Assembly: GCA_963971305.1 (NCBI GenBank)
Contig: OZ020311.1
Coordinates: 2,666,001-2,730,000, forward strand
Length of the DNA stretch: 64,000 nt
Direction: 5' to 3'
From: Arcuatula senhousia
Lineage: Eukaryota; Mollusca; Bivalvia; Mytilida; Mytilidae
Shown here: positions 27,201-42,200 of the stretch, one piece after another
How the letters are laid out: every line of letters begins with the position of its first letter
Position numbering within the stretch: the stretch's first letter is position 1
Program-made: the position numbers and the translations under genes
The notes under the pieces: generated by a model
Seen by the model: only the letters and a program-made list of their open reading frames with translations
Told to the model about the DNA's origin: nothing
Database searches by the model: none

Positions 27201-30200
27201 TCACATGTTTGATTGCTATACAGTCGTTTTGGGGTTTTTTTTGTGTTTCTTGTGCTGTTCTTATTCATGTTTACTGGTTTTGTCTTTTCCTTTTGAGGCT
27301 TTGACATTCCAATGCCTCATTGGTACCTCTTTGATTCTTAGTACAATTTCTAATGCTGTCTTACTAGATTTACTGTCTACAAGGAAATATGATGGATAAT
27401 CTTCCTCTGGAATATTAAAGAACTCAAGACTTTCTTGGAGGATCTGTGAAAATTGAGTGTCCTGAAAAATATATATAAAACTGATCAAAATGAAAATATC
27501 AATATACTAATTAGGTATAGCCCATAATACAACATGGGTGCAAAAGCCAAGTTGATGTATTTTACTAACCAAAACCCTTCCAAAAGTTTTTTCTGCTGCT
27601 GTGACCTTTACCTTCAATGAAATTACCCCAAAATCAAGAAGATTCCTCCTCTTATGATTAGTAACAATATACCAAAGTTTCATTAAAATCTGTTGAGAAC
27701 TTTTTGAGTTATGGTCCAGAAACCACTAATTCAAGAAATTTTCGAACGCTTTTCTGTCACTGTGACCTTGACCGTAAACAGATTTATCCCAAAATCAATA
27801 GGGTTCCTCCTCTAATAGTTTGTAACAATATCCCAGTTTCAATATAATCGGTTCAAAACTATTTGAGTTATGATCCAGAAACCAATTGTTGATGCCCGCA
27901 TGCCCACCAAGCCGCCCACTATCATCAAAACAATAGCCTAGTTCAACTTCGTTGCAACTTGGCTAAAAACATCCCTTAAAGAATAGCCATTTAAAAATTT
28001 CATTTAGGAAGAGAAACTATCTTATTGATCAACATTATACTGTGAACATATTTTATTTTCTTGGAGTTCTAATTTTCGTGGTTAGTGTGGGTCATGCAAA
28101 CCCCACAATTCAATATCAATTGCACAATAAATTGGGCATAGCTTTCTATAAAGAATTTGGTAAAATCATGAATCCACAAATATGCATTATATACCCAATC
28201 TACTAAAATTGATGCCCACATTCACAAGAATGCATTATGCACATGGCTTGTGAGTGAATGATTTTTAACCGTTGAAATTCTTTTATGCAAATGTTTTAAA
28301 CGAATTAAGACTCTTTTTATATTAAAATGCAAGTAAGTGCCCAAGATAGCACTAACCTCATGTATGGGCAACTGAGTTGGTATACTGGTTTGGTCAGTTC
28401 CATGGACTATTATCTTCTTAGCACTTGGAACCATCGCTGATATCAACAGGTAAGGCTAAAAAATAAAGTTCATAGGATATATTGCATATAATGGGCATAT
28501 TATGGGCAAGTTAATGTATATTTTCAAGATAGCTTCATTGGAAAAGTCAACTTTGTCAAATAAAATATCAAATTGGTGAAGGGGAAAATAGCTGATTAGA
28601 ACAGAAAGGACACTATATTTGCCATTTCAGAAGATTGAAGATGGATTTTGATAATGTAACAATATGTAACCAAGCTTTGTTGATGCCACTACAATATTAA
28701 CATATATACATTGTCACTGTAATTTTCATTTACATCTTCAGTGGAGTGTTGATGAGGAAATGTTTTTTTCAGACAAACAAAAAGGTGAAAAGAATCCTTA
28801 AAGTTAAAGTATTAAAACTTTTTTTTAAAACATTATTTTTTTAAAAGGAAAAATCAACTTACATCACATTGTTCTTTCTTCAAGGTCATTTTGAGGTCCT
28901 TGAAATATATCCCTTCCACACTTGGTATAACCTGAAAATAAAGTAACATTTTAAATGTCAAAATTCATTTAATCAAGGGTTTATGTTGCTAGTGTAGTTA
29001 ACCAGTTTATCTTTTCATTGATATCCACTTTACAGGAAATGTCTTTGACCTTTGACAAGACAAGACTCGCCAGAGCCTGAAAAGCATCCTAGTCTTGTTT
29101 GGATAACTGAATATTAAAAGAGCTAAAAGGCCAAACTCCTTTATGCCTTTTCATGTCCTCAAAATTTTAATTTTCAGATGTTAAGTGCCATTCTCTGTAA
29201 GAATCAGGCAATGGGTGAATCATGATTAAAAAAGCACACGAGTTTTGACTTCAAAATGCTTAAAAAGTAACAAAAAATGCATTGGCACTTTTTTTTAAAG
29301 TCAGTAATTCGAGATATATTTTGGTTGAAATGCATATGAAATTTGAATCCATCCTCTGACACTCGAGACAACAACTAATGTTTGGTTCTTCATTAGAAGG
29401 CTATTTTGAATGACAATTTGTTGTCAAAACTGCGTGTTTTTAAAATCATGATTCAAAGTTTTTAAATTTTGCCTGATTCTTACAGAGAACTGCACTTAAT
29501 CCCTTTTACCAATTGACAGCAGAATAAGCAATGTATGCATACTAAAAGCAATTACATAGATAACCTATCAGCCAGGATATTATTTTATACAGGGATCACT
29601 AGTTAACATGCACATTATTACACTTAATGCAGCTAAAAACTTACAAGTATTTTGGAAACCTGTGAGCTCTTAAATATCAAAAGTACCAAAGCAATGTCAA
29701 CATGAATTTTGTAAGGCCCTATTGTATTTTCCAAGGAGCAACTTTACGTCGCAAAGTGAGATATATGTACATTAAATATATACAAGTATTACAAGCACAT
29801 AATTTATATCAAAAGACAATATTTCATACATGTTACACTTATTCTGATAATCATTGTTTATCTTTTGGTTAACTTGATCCTGTAGATGGTCCCAGTTTAT
29901 GATACAGAAAGATACCCAAATTCAGATAAAGTTACGGGGTATATGACATTGACCTAGAAATCAGTCACAGTGATAACTGTATCAGTATCTAAGTCATTTA
30001 AGTCAATAAAAGGACAGTATATCGACTGATACCCAGATTACTGAATGTTTGCTGAAATGTCATTTTTGTACTCTATGATAAAATTATAGCTACAAATTTT
30101 ATAAATGATTAGATTTGTTCTTGATATTGGTTACAAACTGAACTTCTTAAATCTACTTTAAAATTCAAAATATATTTAAAAGGAATGCATTTGTGCTAAT

Positions 30201-33200
30201 GGTTACAATTTAAAATTTTGTTAGTTCAACTTGTATGACTTGTTACAACTATGTATAGTTTATTCACAAATGTGGCTTATTTTGGATATGACCATAGTTT
30301 TTAATTGATTTTGCATATTCTTATGTTATGCAGTATTACTTGGTTTCTTGTGTTTCTTTTCCATATGATAAAAAAACATATTGGGTTGTTTGGTAACTTG
30401 TTTAAATTTACTCATATTTGAAATCATTCATTAAAATTATACTATAATGGTACTGCTTTACATACATATAAGATCAAAATTTGTGTCGATCAAAATTTTC
30501 TTTTATATATTTTATCTATAAATTTTGACCAAGTTTCTGAAGTTAACTGAGCAAGGTCTAGCTTATTTCATCAAAACTAGTTCAGGGTAAATGATAGAGT
30601 CATATGATCTTAGGTCTTATGACCATAACATCATCCGATCGTAAGTTCAGGGCAAACACCAAAGTTTGTGGTGAATATCTTATCATCCATACCCCATTGT
30701 CACTATATAAGCCCGAAAACATAACTAGTTAATTTCAATTTAGAAACAGGAAGTCACCATCATGATGGGGGATTAACAAATAGCTGCTTATGGTAAGTTA
30801 ATATAATAGAGGGTGGTAAAGGTTTTTTTCGTGCTACTTTTTGGACGTTTTTATTTTACATGTTTTCGTGATTTTGATTTTTATTTCTCTTGTTTTCGCG
30901 TTGGGGAGGTTGTACCTGCTCCATTTGTGTCTGCATTTTTGTCCCGTGTTTCGAGACTTATATTACCCGTGCTTTGTTTTCTGCCTTTTTGAGGCACATA
31001 ATTTCGTGTTTTTGATGTTCTTGTGTTTCGTGTTTGGCGATTTTTATAACTCGTGCTTCGTTTAGTGTTTTTGTAGCACATGTTTTCGTGTTGGATCCCC
31101 CCTTTACCACCCCCTTAATAATGCAGTCATATACCTATCAATGGTTTAATATGGGAAGGTGGTAAATACTTTTTGTGCAATGTTTGATGCTTTCTTATTT
31201 CTGTACACAGTGGGCTTTTATTTCATGTTTAAAAAAATCCTTTTTGTTCTTAGTCAACTTTTTCATGATTGCTGGTCAAATTTTGAGATTTCTGTCAGAT
31301 TTTAAGAATCCTCACGATTTTAACATTAAAATAGGAATAATTTTTTTGCCCAGTAACCCCCTTTTTTCTTTTTGTAATAAGGTTTTTTGGGTCATTTAGA
31401 GCTACTTTACAAGGTTTTATAAATTTCTTTTTATTTTTTCATAGGTTTTGACACTTCAACAAGTCTAATGCTAAACCTATGAAAAAGTCAGAGAAAGCAT
31501 TTTCCCACCAAATTTTGAACGATTACTATCTAGAAAATGAGTTCAGCATCCTATAAACTTTTTAAACTTTTTTTGTACCTCTACCTATTGTCTTTTTATC
31601 AAATATATTAATTTAGATACCTTTTTTATTTTCAAACTAACCAGCAAACATCGTTAAGTTTTCATGCAGCATTCACATCTTTTTTATTTCACATTAGGCC
31701 AATATAAAAAAAATCATTCTTGATCTTATCCCCTCCCACCCAATTTATATAGCCACCTCAAAAATTTTACTTTGATTTTTTTGGCAAATTATGTTAATTT
31801 TCAGAAGATAAAACATAAAAATAAAATTTGCCTGCCAGCCCCATATTTTCAAGAAACTTGAATGGGAATCTAAGAATTATTTTATTATGGCCTTAACTCT
31901 AATTTTAATTTTTCTGTTTGTACATGACAAGAGAAATATTAAGAATTCATCCAGAAAATAAAATATAATTAACAATTATTGACATAGTTTGCTCTTCTTT
32001 TCATTTTTAGCTGCTTATTGTCGCATCACCAGTGTCCTCACTAACTGAAGGTTTATAAATTATAATTTTTTCTTTCAGTAACAATGGCTTCCACATGCAG
32101 TTTATGTATACAACAGGGAATTACCTCCCCTCCATCAGTTTGGTGTCCAGTCTGTGAGGAATTGTTGTGTGAAAAGTGCAATACACAACACAAACTTTAT
32201 AAAAAGAACAAAAACCATGTCGTCATAAAATATGAAGATTATCAAAAGTTACCATCGTTTATTTTAAACACAAATGTCTACTGTGAAGACCATAATGAGA
32301 AATTGACGGAATTCTGCCGAATGCATGACAAACCGATATGTATGACGTGCCTTAGAAGTTCTCACAGGAAATGTGAAGACGTGCCAAAGATAGAAGATAT
32401 TGTCCGCAATGTGAAAGATTCAGCTGTTTTTGAGGATATTATAACCGAGATGGAAACTATGTGTGCAACCTTGCGAGAAATTTCTGAAGACCGTAAAACT
32501 AATTTAACGCAGTTGAAAAGTAGCTATCAAGAAATACAAAGTTGCTTGGAAGAAAAGTTTGACAATATTATCAAACATCTAGAAAAACTAAAAGAAAGCA
32601 CAATGACAGAGTTAAATACTGTGTACACTGAACTTAGAGGTGACTTTACAAATACATTAGAATTAGTCCAAGCCGAGGAAACTAAACTTCATGAAATCAT
32701 TGGCCAGAAGGAGGACATTAAACTGTATGCAACAAATTATCAAACTTTTATTGGTATCAAAGAAATGGAGAGGACTGTGCATGAAATTGATGTTTACATC
32801 CAAGAACTATTTGAGAATAAAATACTTGAAAAGTGCAATATGACCTTTAAATTCAATGAAACTATCGAGGACATTGTTGGTGGTATCCAGTCCCTGGGAG
32901 ACATCCATGTCGTCAAGAGTCCAGCAACTGTTTCTACCCATGTTACCAGGCCTGGAGAGGCTCAGAAAGAAACACAGGGTCCTGTACAGCTTCACCTTCA
33001 ACAGACCATTGATCTGGATCATTGGTACTTTGGCTGCTGTACCTTACCTGGTGGACTGGTGGTGATTACTGATAATGGTGACATTGATAATAACGATCAT
33101 AAGATACTAATACACATATCTGATGGATCACTAAGATCCACCATCAAGTTTGATAAGAGTGAGGGAGTATGGGATGTGACACCAGTAGATGATCATCATG

Positions 33201-36200
33201 TTGCTGTGTCACATCCTCAGTCTGGTACTATCTCCATCATAGATGTAGAGAGTAACCAGGTGGTGAAGAAAATAAAGGTTGGAGAAATAGTGTTTGGGTT
33301 GTGTTGTAGAGGGAGAGATATAGTGTGTTGTGTGGCATGTAAAGGTCTAGTGAGAGTGAACATTGACAGTGAGGAGGTGGAGACTGTGGTGGAGGATGAG
33401 AGTGTTGACTATAGCTCACATGTAGAGGTAAGTAACAACCTAATATGCTACACATGTTATAAAAGTAAGACAGTAACTGTAATGGATACCCAGTACAATG
33501 TTCTCTTTATATACAAAGACATGGCAGTACTTAAGAACCCTACATGTGTGGCAATAGATGACCACAGTAACATCTATGTCACAGGGAGTATGTCTCACAA
33601 CCTAGTAGTCATCTCCCCTGATGGCAATTCATGTCATCAGTTACTTTGTAAGGATGATGGCCTGTCCTTTCCTTATGCTGTACACTATGACAGTAGTTCA
33701 AAGAAACTGGTGGTGGTTAATAAAAAAGGACCTGCTTTTGTATACTCTGTAAGGTAAGTCTGGGTATGATATAAGTATGTGAGTGGTAAGAATTATGGAC
33801 TGTCTGCACCTACTGCTGTACACTATAACAGTAGTACAATGTAACTTGTGGTGGTTAATCTTTATGGACCTGCTTTTGTATACTCTGTAAGGTAAGTCTA
33901 GATATGATACAAGGGTGTGAGTGGTATGGATGATGGAGTTATAGTTCTACAAGTTTATTAGTGAGCAAAGCTGTTGAGTACCTTTAGTAGCCCATTTAAA
34001 GTAGATGTTCAGTTTGTTTTAATGGAAACTGTAAAATAAATGTACTGTACAATAGCTTTTATTTACATCTTAAGAATAGAGATAAACAAATATATATTAA
34101 ATCAAGACAAACTTAATTACTCAAATAAAATATGCAAAGCAAAATATAGATACTCAGATAATATTATTTTGATTGTACTTAATCATTGTATATATGATTT
34201 TTATGAAATTCTAATTCTTTAAATCTATATAATTTTAATTCTACAAATCAATGTAATTTTAAATTTACAAATTAATGTAATTTCAGTTCTTAACATTTAT
34301 GTAATGTTACTTTAAAGCTATGTTTACCTATTTCAATTCTAAAGCTATGTAATTTTAGTTTTCAATAAAATAAAAAGTGTTGATTCATTTATCTGTTTTC
34401 TTTGATTTGTACAATCAAAGTATACTGATATCATAGCCTGCATGTCTCATTTGGTCTTGAGGTAATTTTTATTCTGATACAGGTTACAAGGTTTTTTAGA
34501 TGAAATTAGGCTATGACGCAAAGGTTATGACCAGGAATTTGAATGTTGTAAAACATTGTTGCAGTTTTGTGTTTAATATTTAAAGTTATTTATTGAAAAA
34601 AAAAAATGTTATGCAAAACTAAGGAAGACACTGGAAATTTGAATTGAGAAAATCAGAATAATAAGCAACAGAACAGCCTGGTGGTCATGCATGTTTTTAC
34701 AAATAAAAAATCAAAACGTCTTAAGAACAATCATTTGGTCAAGTGGTTTCAAATAGGCAAAGGTATACCAAAGGGGCAATATAATATTGTCAATCCGAAA
34801 AGACAAAATCGGTAGACACAAAATCATCACAACAACATTCAAAGTTTTAAATTAAGAATTGAACTGATGAAAGACAAAGCTAAGTAATGGCATAAGTTCA
34901 CATGAAGATTTGGTGACAACAATTTTGTTTTGGCATATTATTTTTGTTCAAGATTGTTTTATTATATAATGCTATGTGTTTGTGAAATTGGATGGATTCT
35001 CGGTGTTGAATGACCAGCCTTGGCTGCCACAAAACTTAAATAAAAAGCTTCGCCGAGCGCAGCATGATACGACCGCAACATGTTGAACCCTGTACGTTTT
35101 TGGCCTAATATGGATAGTCTATTGTTCTGGACACATGCAGCCCATGGTGGACTGACAAAGGTTTTTGACACATGCTTCTCTGATGGACTTTCAACCCAGG
35201 GGCTAAAAATATAAATTTTGAATGTTGTATTCTACTCTTTAAAAGAATAATGTTTGGGGAAAAAATTAAAAATCGAACCAGAATTTTTTTAAAATTATGA
35301 TTACAGCCCAAAAAATTTAATCTTAAATTTAGAATCGCTACCTGACAAGAATAAATTTGCCAAAAAATTTTTCAAAATCGGACCACAAATAAAAAAGCCC
35401 CATTTGGCCCCTAATTACGTAATAGGGGGAAAAAGGGGGGGTCGCAAAAATTAATTCTTAATTTTGTATTCGCTATTTGACAAGAACAAACATGCAAAAA
35501 AAATTTTCAAAATCGGACCAGAAATAAAAAAGTTTCAATTTCGGCCCCATTTGGCCCCTAATTACGTAATAAGGGGAAAAAGGGGGGGTCGCAAAAATTA
35601 ATTCTTAATTTTGTATCCGCTATTTTACAAGAACAAACATGCAAAAAAAATTTTCAAAATCGGACCAGAAATAAAGAAGTTTCAATTTCGGCCCCTTTTG
35701 GCCCCTTATTACGTAACAGGTGAAAAAGGGGTGGGGGTCGCAAAAATAAATTCTCAAATTTGGATTCGCTACTTGACAAAAATAAACTTGCAAAAAAAAA
35801 ATTCAAAATCGGACCACAAATAAAAAAGTTTCGATTTTGGCCCCATTTGGCCCCTAATTACGTAATAGGGGGAAAAAGGGGGGGTCGCAAAAATTAATTC
35901 TGAATTTTGTATCCGCTATTTGACAAGAACAAACATGTAAAAAAATTTTTCAAAATCGGACCACAAATAAAAAAGTTTTTATTTTGGCCCCTTTTGGCCC
36001 CTTATTACACAACGGAGAAAAGGGGGGGCGCAAAAATTCTTCAGGTTCATTCTTTTATTGTAAGAAACATTCTTGACAAATTTCACAGCAATAGGCCAAC
36101 TAGGACCAAAGTTATGGTGGAAACAAGTAAAATATTTGAATTTTTTCCCCTTTTGGGCCCCTAATTTCGAAACAAAAAAAGGGGGGACCCCCAAAATCAA

Positions 36201-39200
36201 TCCCATTCATCCTTGTATGGTAAGGAACATCACTGTCAAATTTCATAGCAATTGGATAACTAGAACTAAAGTTATTGTGGAAACAAACAAAAAAGTAGTA
36301 TTTTTGGCCCTTTTTTGGCCCCTAATTTCTAAACGAAAAATGGGGGGACCCCCAAAATCAATCCCATGCATCCTTTTATGGTAAGGAACATCATTATAAA
36401 GTTTCATAGCAATCGGATAACTGGAACTAAAGTTATTGTGGAAACACTAAAAAGTTAACAGACGACGACGACGACGACTACGACGACGACGACGACTACG
36501 ACGACGACGACGACGACAGCATCATACCATAATACGTCCGCAAATTTTTTGCGGTCGTATAAAAATACTTAAGTCTGAGAATATTCTTATTTTCTATGCC
36601 GACTCCAATCAAAATTTTCTAATTTGATGATGTCACAATGAGTTGAGAGTATTCAGACTTAAGTAATATTTCATGTTTTGTGGCCCTAGGGCCTGATGTC
36701 TTTACTGCTAAATACTTGGCTCAAGCAATCATTTCATTTGAAATCACAATTTTCAAAAACAGAGATTTTTAATTCTCCAGTAGTCCACTAACTGCCAGTT
36801 TATCAATTCCAAAATGATATTAGTAGTAACTTAATTAATGTCAGATTTTTGCTATAGTCTCCTGGCTTTCTGTACATATCAAGTTTAGTTCCATTTTGAG
36901 GAATTCAAAGATGGGAAAAAACAACAAGTGACGGCAATAATTCACATAATCCAAAATTTCAAAGCTATGGCAGCTGCTATTTCCTTGCATATCAATTCTT
37001 GAATGATTTAATAAGTGAGCTTAGTAGGGTACGAACCTGCCAAATCAAGGCCAGGGCACCTGCTATAGCTTCCTGTACATGGAGTTCTAACATAGAACAT
37101 CACATAACCAATCTAAAAATAGAACACAAACAAGAGGCTCCCAGGAGCCTGAATCGCTCACCTGGTCTTGATGTTGACCCTTTACTTTTGTACAGCTAAA
37201 TGAGCTGAACATTTAAGCAAGCAACAGCTTTTCTCTACCTGCAATAGTTTTCATTCTATAGGCCAAAAACACCATTTTTCACCTATAAGGGGCCATAACC
37301 CCTATAAGGAATCATCTGACAACTTCGACTCTATGGAGACTTTTGTAGAGCTAAATGAGCTGAACATTTAAGCAAGCAACAGCTAATCTCTATCTGCAAT
37401 AGTATTCATTATGTAGGCCAAAAACATGAAAAATTACTTATTTCAGGGACCGTAACCCCTATAAGGGGTCATCTGACAACTTCGACCCTATGGAGAATTT
37501 TGTAGAGCTAAATGAGCTGAACATTTAAGCAAGCAACAGCTAATCTCTATCTGCAATAGTTTCCATTCTGTAGGACAAAAACATGAAAAAACGCTATTTT
37601 TCAAGGGCCGTAACCCCTATAAGGGATCATCTGACAACTTGGACCCTATGGAGAATTTTGTAGAGCTAAATGAGCTGAACATTTAAGCAAGCAACAGCTA
37701 ATCTCTATCTGCAATAGTTTTCATTCTGTAGGCCAAAAACATGAAAAATGGCTATTTTTCACCTTTCAGGGGCCGTAACCCCTATAAGGGGTCATCTGAC
37801 AACTTTCACCCTATGGAGACTTTCGTAGAGCTAAATGAGCTAAACATATAAGCAAGCAACAGCTAATCTCTATGTGCAATAGTTTTCATTCTGTAGGCCA
37901 AAAACATGAAAAATGGCTATTTTTCACCTTTAAGGGGCCGTAACCCCTTTAAGAGGTCATCTGACAACTTCGACCCTATGGAGACTTTCGTTGAGCTAAA
38001 TGGGCTAAACATTTAAGCAAGCAACAGCTAATCTCTATCTGCAATAGTTTTCGTTCTGTAGGCCAAAAACATGAAAAAATGCTATTTTTCACCTTTAAGG
38101 GGCCGTTACCCCTATAAGGGGTCATCTGACAACTTGGACCCTATGGAGAATTTTGTAGAGCTAAATGAGCTGAACATTTAAGATTTTGAAGGACAAAAAC
38201 ATAAAAAAACGCTATTTTTCAAGGGCCGTAACCCCTGTAAGGGGTCATCTGACAACTTCGACCTTATGGAGACTTTTGTAGAGCTAAATGAGCTGAACAT
38301 TTAAGCAAGCAACAGCTAATCTCTATCTGCAATAGTTTTCATTCTGTAGGCCAAAAACATGAAAAATGGCTATTTTTCACCCTTCAGGGGCCTTAACCCC
38401 TATAAGGGGTTCTCTGACAACTTCCAGCCTATGGAGACTTTCGTAGAGCTAAATGAGCTAAACATATAGGCAAGCAACAGCTAATCTCTATCTGCAATAG
38501 TTTTCATTCTGTAGGCCAAAAACATGAAAAAATGCTATTTTTCACCTTTAAGGGCCGATTACCCCTATAAGGGGTCATCTGACAACTTTGACCAAATGGA
38601 GACTTTTGTAGAGCTTTTGATGCTGAATCAGTAGTGTGGCCTCAGATTTCCTCTATCTCTTATACTTTTTGATTTATAAGCCAAAAACAGTAGTCTGACC
38701 CCTCTAGTCTATTTTTAGTAACGGTGGCCATGTTTTTTAACAGATCAAAAATCGAAACACAAGTTTGGTGCAGGACACCCTAAGGATCAATCATACCAAG
38801 TTTCATTCAATTCTGTTCAGTAGTTTCAGAGGAGAAGATATTTGAAAAATTGTTAACGGACGACGACGACGAAACAACGACGACGGACGCCAAGTGATGG
38901 CAATAGCTCACATGGACCTTTGGTCCAGGTGAGCTAAAAAACAATTAAAACTAAACTAAAACAAGAGGCTCCCAGGAGCCTGAATCGCTCACCTAGTCTT
39001 GATGCCAACCCTATGAAGGACTTGGTAGAGCTAAATAAGCTGAACATTTAAGCAAGCAACAGCTTTACTCTTTCAGCAATAGTTTTCATTCTGTAGGCCA
39101 AAAACATGAAAATGTGTTAATTTAGGGGCAGTAATCCCTATAAGGGATCATCTAACAATGTTGTTGTGAAAATGAGCTGAACATATAAGCAAGCAACAGC

Positions 39201-42200
39201 TTTTCTCTATCTGCTATAGGCCAAAAACACTTTTTTCGCCTTTAAAGGGCTGTAATCCCTATAAGGGGTCATCTGACAACTTTGACCTTATGAAGACTTT
39301 TGTAGAGCTAAATGAGCTGAACATTTATGCAAGCAACAGCTTTTCTCTTTCTGCAATTATTTTCATTCTATAGGCAAAAAACACTATTTTTTGCCTTTAA
39401 GGGGCTGGAACCCCTTTAAGGGGTCATCTGACAACTTTGACCCTATGAAGACTTTTGTAGAGCTAAATGAGCTGAACATTTAAGCAAGCAACAGCTTTTC
39501 TCTATCTGCAATTATTTTCATTCTATAGGCCAAAAACACTATTTTTTGCCTTTAAGGGGCTGGAACCCCTATAAGGGGTCATCTGACAACTTCGACCCTA
39601 TGAAGACTTTTGTAGAGCTAAATGAGCTGAACATTTCAGCAAGCAACAGCTTTTCTCTTTCTGAAATTATTTTCATTCTATAGGCCAAAAACACTATTTT
39701 CCGCCTTTAAGGGGCTATAACTCCTATAAGGGGTCATCTGACAACTCCGACCCCATGAAGACTTTTGTAGAGCTAAATGAGCTGAACATTTAAGGAAGCA
39801 ACAGCTTTTCTCTATCTGCAATAGTTTTCATTCAATAAGCCAAAAACATTAAAAAACGCTATTTTTCACCTTTAAGGGGCTGTAACCCCTATAAGGAATC
39901 ATCTGACGCTTTTAACCAAATGGAGACTTTTGTAGAACTTTTGATGCTGAAGCAGTAGGGTGGCATCAAATATCATCTATCTCTTATACTTTTTGATTTA
40001 CAAGCCAAAAACAGTAGTCTGACCCCCCCTGGTCTAATTTTAGTAACAGCGGCCATGTTTTTTGACGGATCAAAAATCGAAACACAAGTTTGGTGCAGGA
40101 CACACTAAGGATCATTCATACTAAGTTTCAATAAATTCTGTTCAGTTGTTTCAGAGGAGAAGATTTTTGAAAAATTGTTAACGGACGACAGACGACAGAC
40201 GACAGACGCCAGACGCCAAGGTTAGCTAACAAGGAATACTGTGAGCTGTTAAAAGGAGACAGACAGGGCGATTCCTATATACCCCCACTAAACAAACCAC
40301 CCCAAAAATTAGTTTGGGGGGTATAAATAGACGCAATGTGTGAATTTTATTCCTGTAATTCCTTCTTATGTCACAGTTTTCATATAGAACATATTAAAAA
40401 CAAAGAAAATAGTTCTATGATAAAAAGGACCAGTTATTTTAGCTATTATATTATCTTATTATTTTTTTTTAAAATCAACTTTAAAACAAACCAATAAAAC
40501 TATGCTACGTTGAACTGCAGCTGCAAGAATGATCATTAAGAATACCCTTTGCATAATACTGGACTTATTTGTTGGGAAATTAAACAAAAATCAAATGTAT
40601 CCAGAAAACAACAAATTATAAGATGTCTAAAATTTTGTGATCATACTAAATTCAGTTAAATTATCTCACTTTTAGTCACTTTCATTGGCATGGCGTAAAA
40701 ACATTACAAAGTAAATCCTACCAGGTAATTGAACAGACTGTGAGCCATCTGAGCTGGCAAATCTTCAAAATGTAGAAGTAGTTTCCGTAACAAGAACAGT
40801 AACTCTTCCACCTTATCCATCTTGTCCTTAACCGTCAGTTTCTCCAGGAAATGTCTGAGAAATAAAACTTGATTGTCTACTAAAGCGTTCCATATCATTC
40901 TCTGAGACTTCAGAAACTAAACTAGAGGCTCCCAGGAGCCTGAATCGCTCACCTGATCTCTTATGCCAAAGTTTGGATAAATTTCACAAACTTTCAAGTA
41001 TACAAAGTTGCAAAACAATCCCTTCAGTGGTTTCATAGAAGATTTTGGGAAATCAGTTTTAAATAATATAAAACACAGTTAAAGGGCAACAACCTGTAAG
41101 GACCTTTGCGGATTTTTCTCTATCTCTTATACTTTTCGAGTTATAAGCCAAAACCAATGATCTGACCCCCCTGTTCTATTTTTAGCAATGGCAGCCATGT
41201 TGGTTGGTCGACGTGTATATAATTCACAAACTTGGTAGAGGACATCCTAAAGATCAAGTGTACCAAGTTTCAAAGAAATCCGTTCAGTGGTTTCAGAGAA
41301 GAAGATTTTTGAAAATCAGTTAAAATTAATGGAAAAAAAACAGTTAAAGGGGAATAACTCTTAAATGGCTGATCTGACAATTTTGACCCTGAAATCATTT
41401 TTTGTAGATCTCAATGAGCAAAACAATTCTGCAATGCTAACTTTTCCTGTAGCTCTAACGGTTTTCAAGATATTGTCCAAAAACTGCAAAAATGGTCAAT
41501 TTTGACGCATAAAGGGCAATAACTCCTAAAAGGAGTGGTTTCACAACTTCGACTCAATAAAAAATATTTGTAGAGCTTTTGATGCTGAACAAGGAATGTT
41601 GCATCGGATTTTCTCTATCTCTTATACTTTTCGAGTTATAAGCCAAAAACAATGGTCTGACCCCCCTGTTCTATTTTTAGCAACGGCGGCCATGTTGGTT
41701 GGTCAAGGTGTATATAATTCACAAACTTGGTAGAGGACATCCTAAAGATCAAGTATATTAAATATCAATGCAATCCCTTCAGTGGTTTTAGAGAAGAAGA
41801 TTTTTGAAAATCAGTTAAAATTAATGGAAAAAAACAGTTAAAGGGGAATAACTTTTAAACGGCTGATCTGACAATTTTGACCCTGAAATCATTTTTGTAG
41901 ATCTGAATGAGCTTAACAATTCTGCAATGCTAACTTTTCCTCTAGCTCTAATGATTTTCAAGATATAGTCCAAAAACTGCAAAAATGGTCAATTTTGACG
42001 ATTAAAGGGCAATAACTCCTATAAGGAGTCGTTTCACAACTTCGACTAAATGGAGAGATTTGTAGAGCTTTTGATGCTGAACAAGGAGGGTTGCTTCGGA
42101 TTTTCTCTATCTCTTATACTTTTCGAGTTATAAGCCAAAAACAATGGTCTGACCCCCCTGTTCTATTTTTAGCAACGGCGGCCATGTTGGTTGGTCAACG

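Noticed and set aside
30841..31065. 74-codon hydrophobic ORF
   Set aside because: Produced by T-rich low-complexity DNA; hydrophobicity follows from the composition.
33237..33455. Minus-strand ORF inside the TRIM-type gene
   Set aside because: A shadow of the plus-strand coding frame with an unnatural composition.
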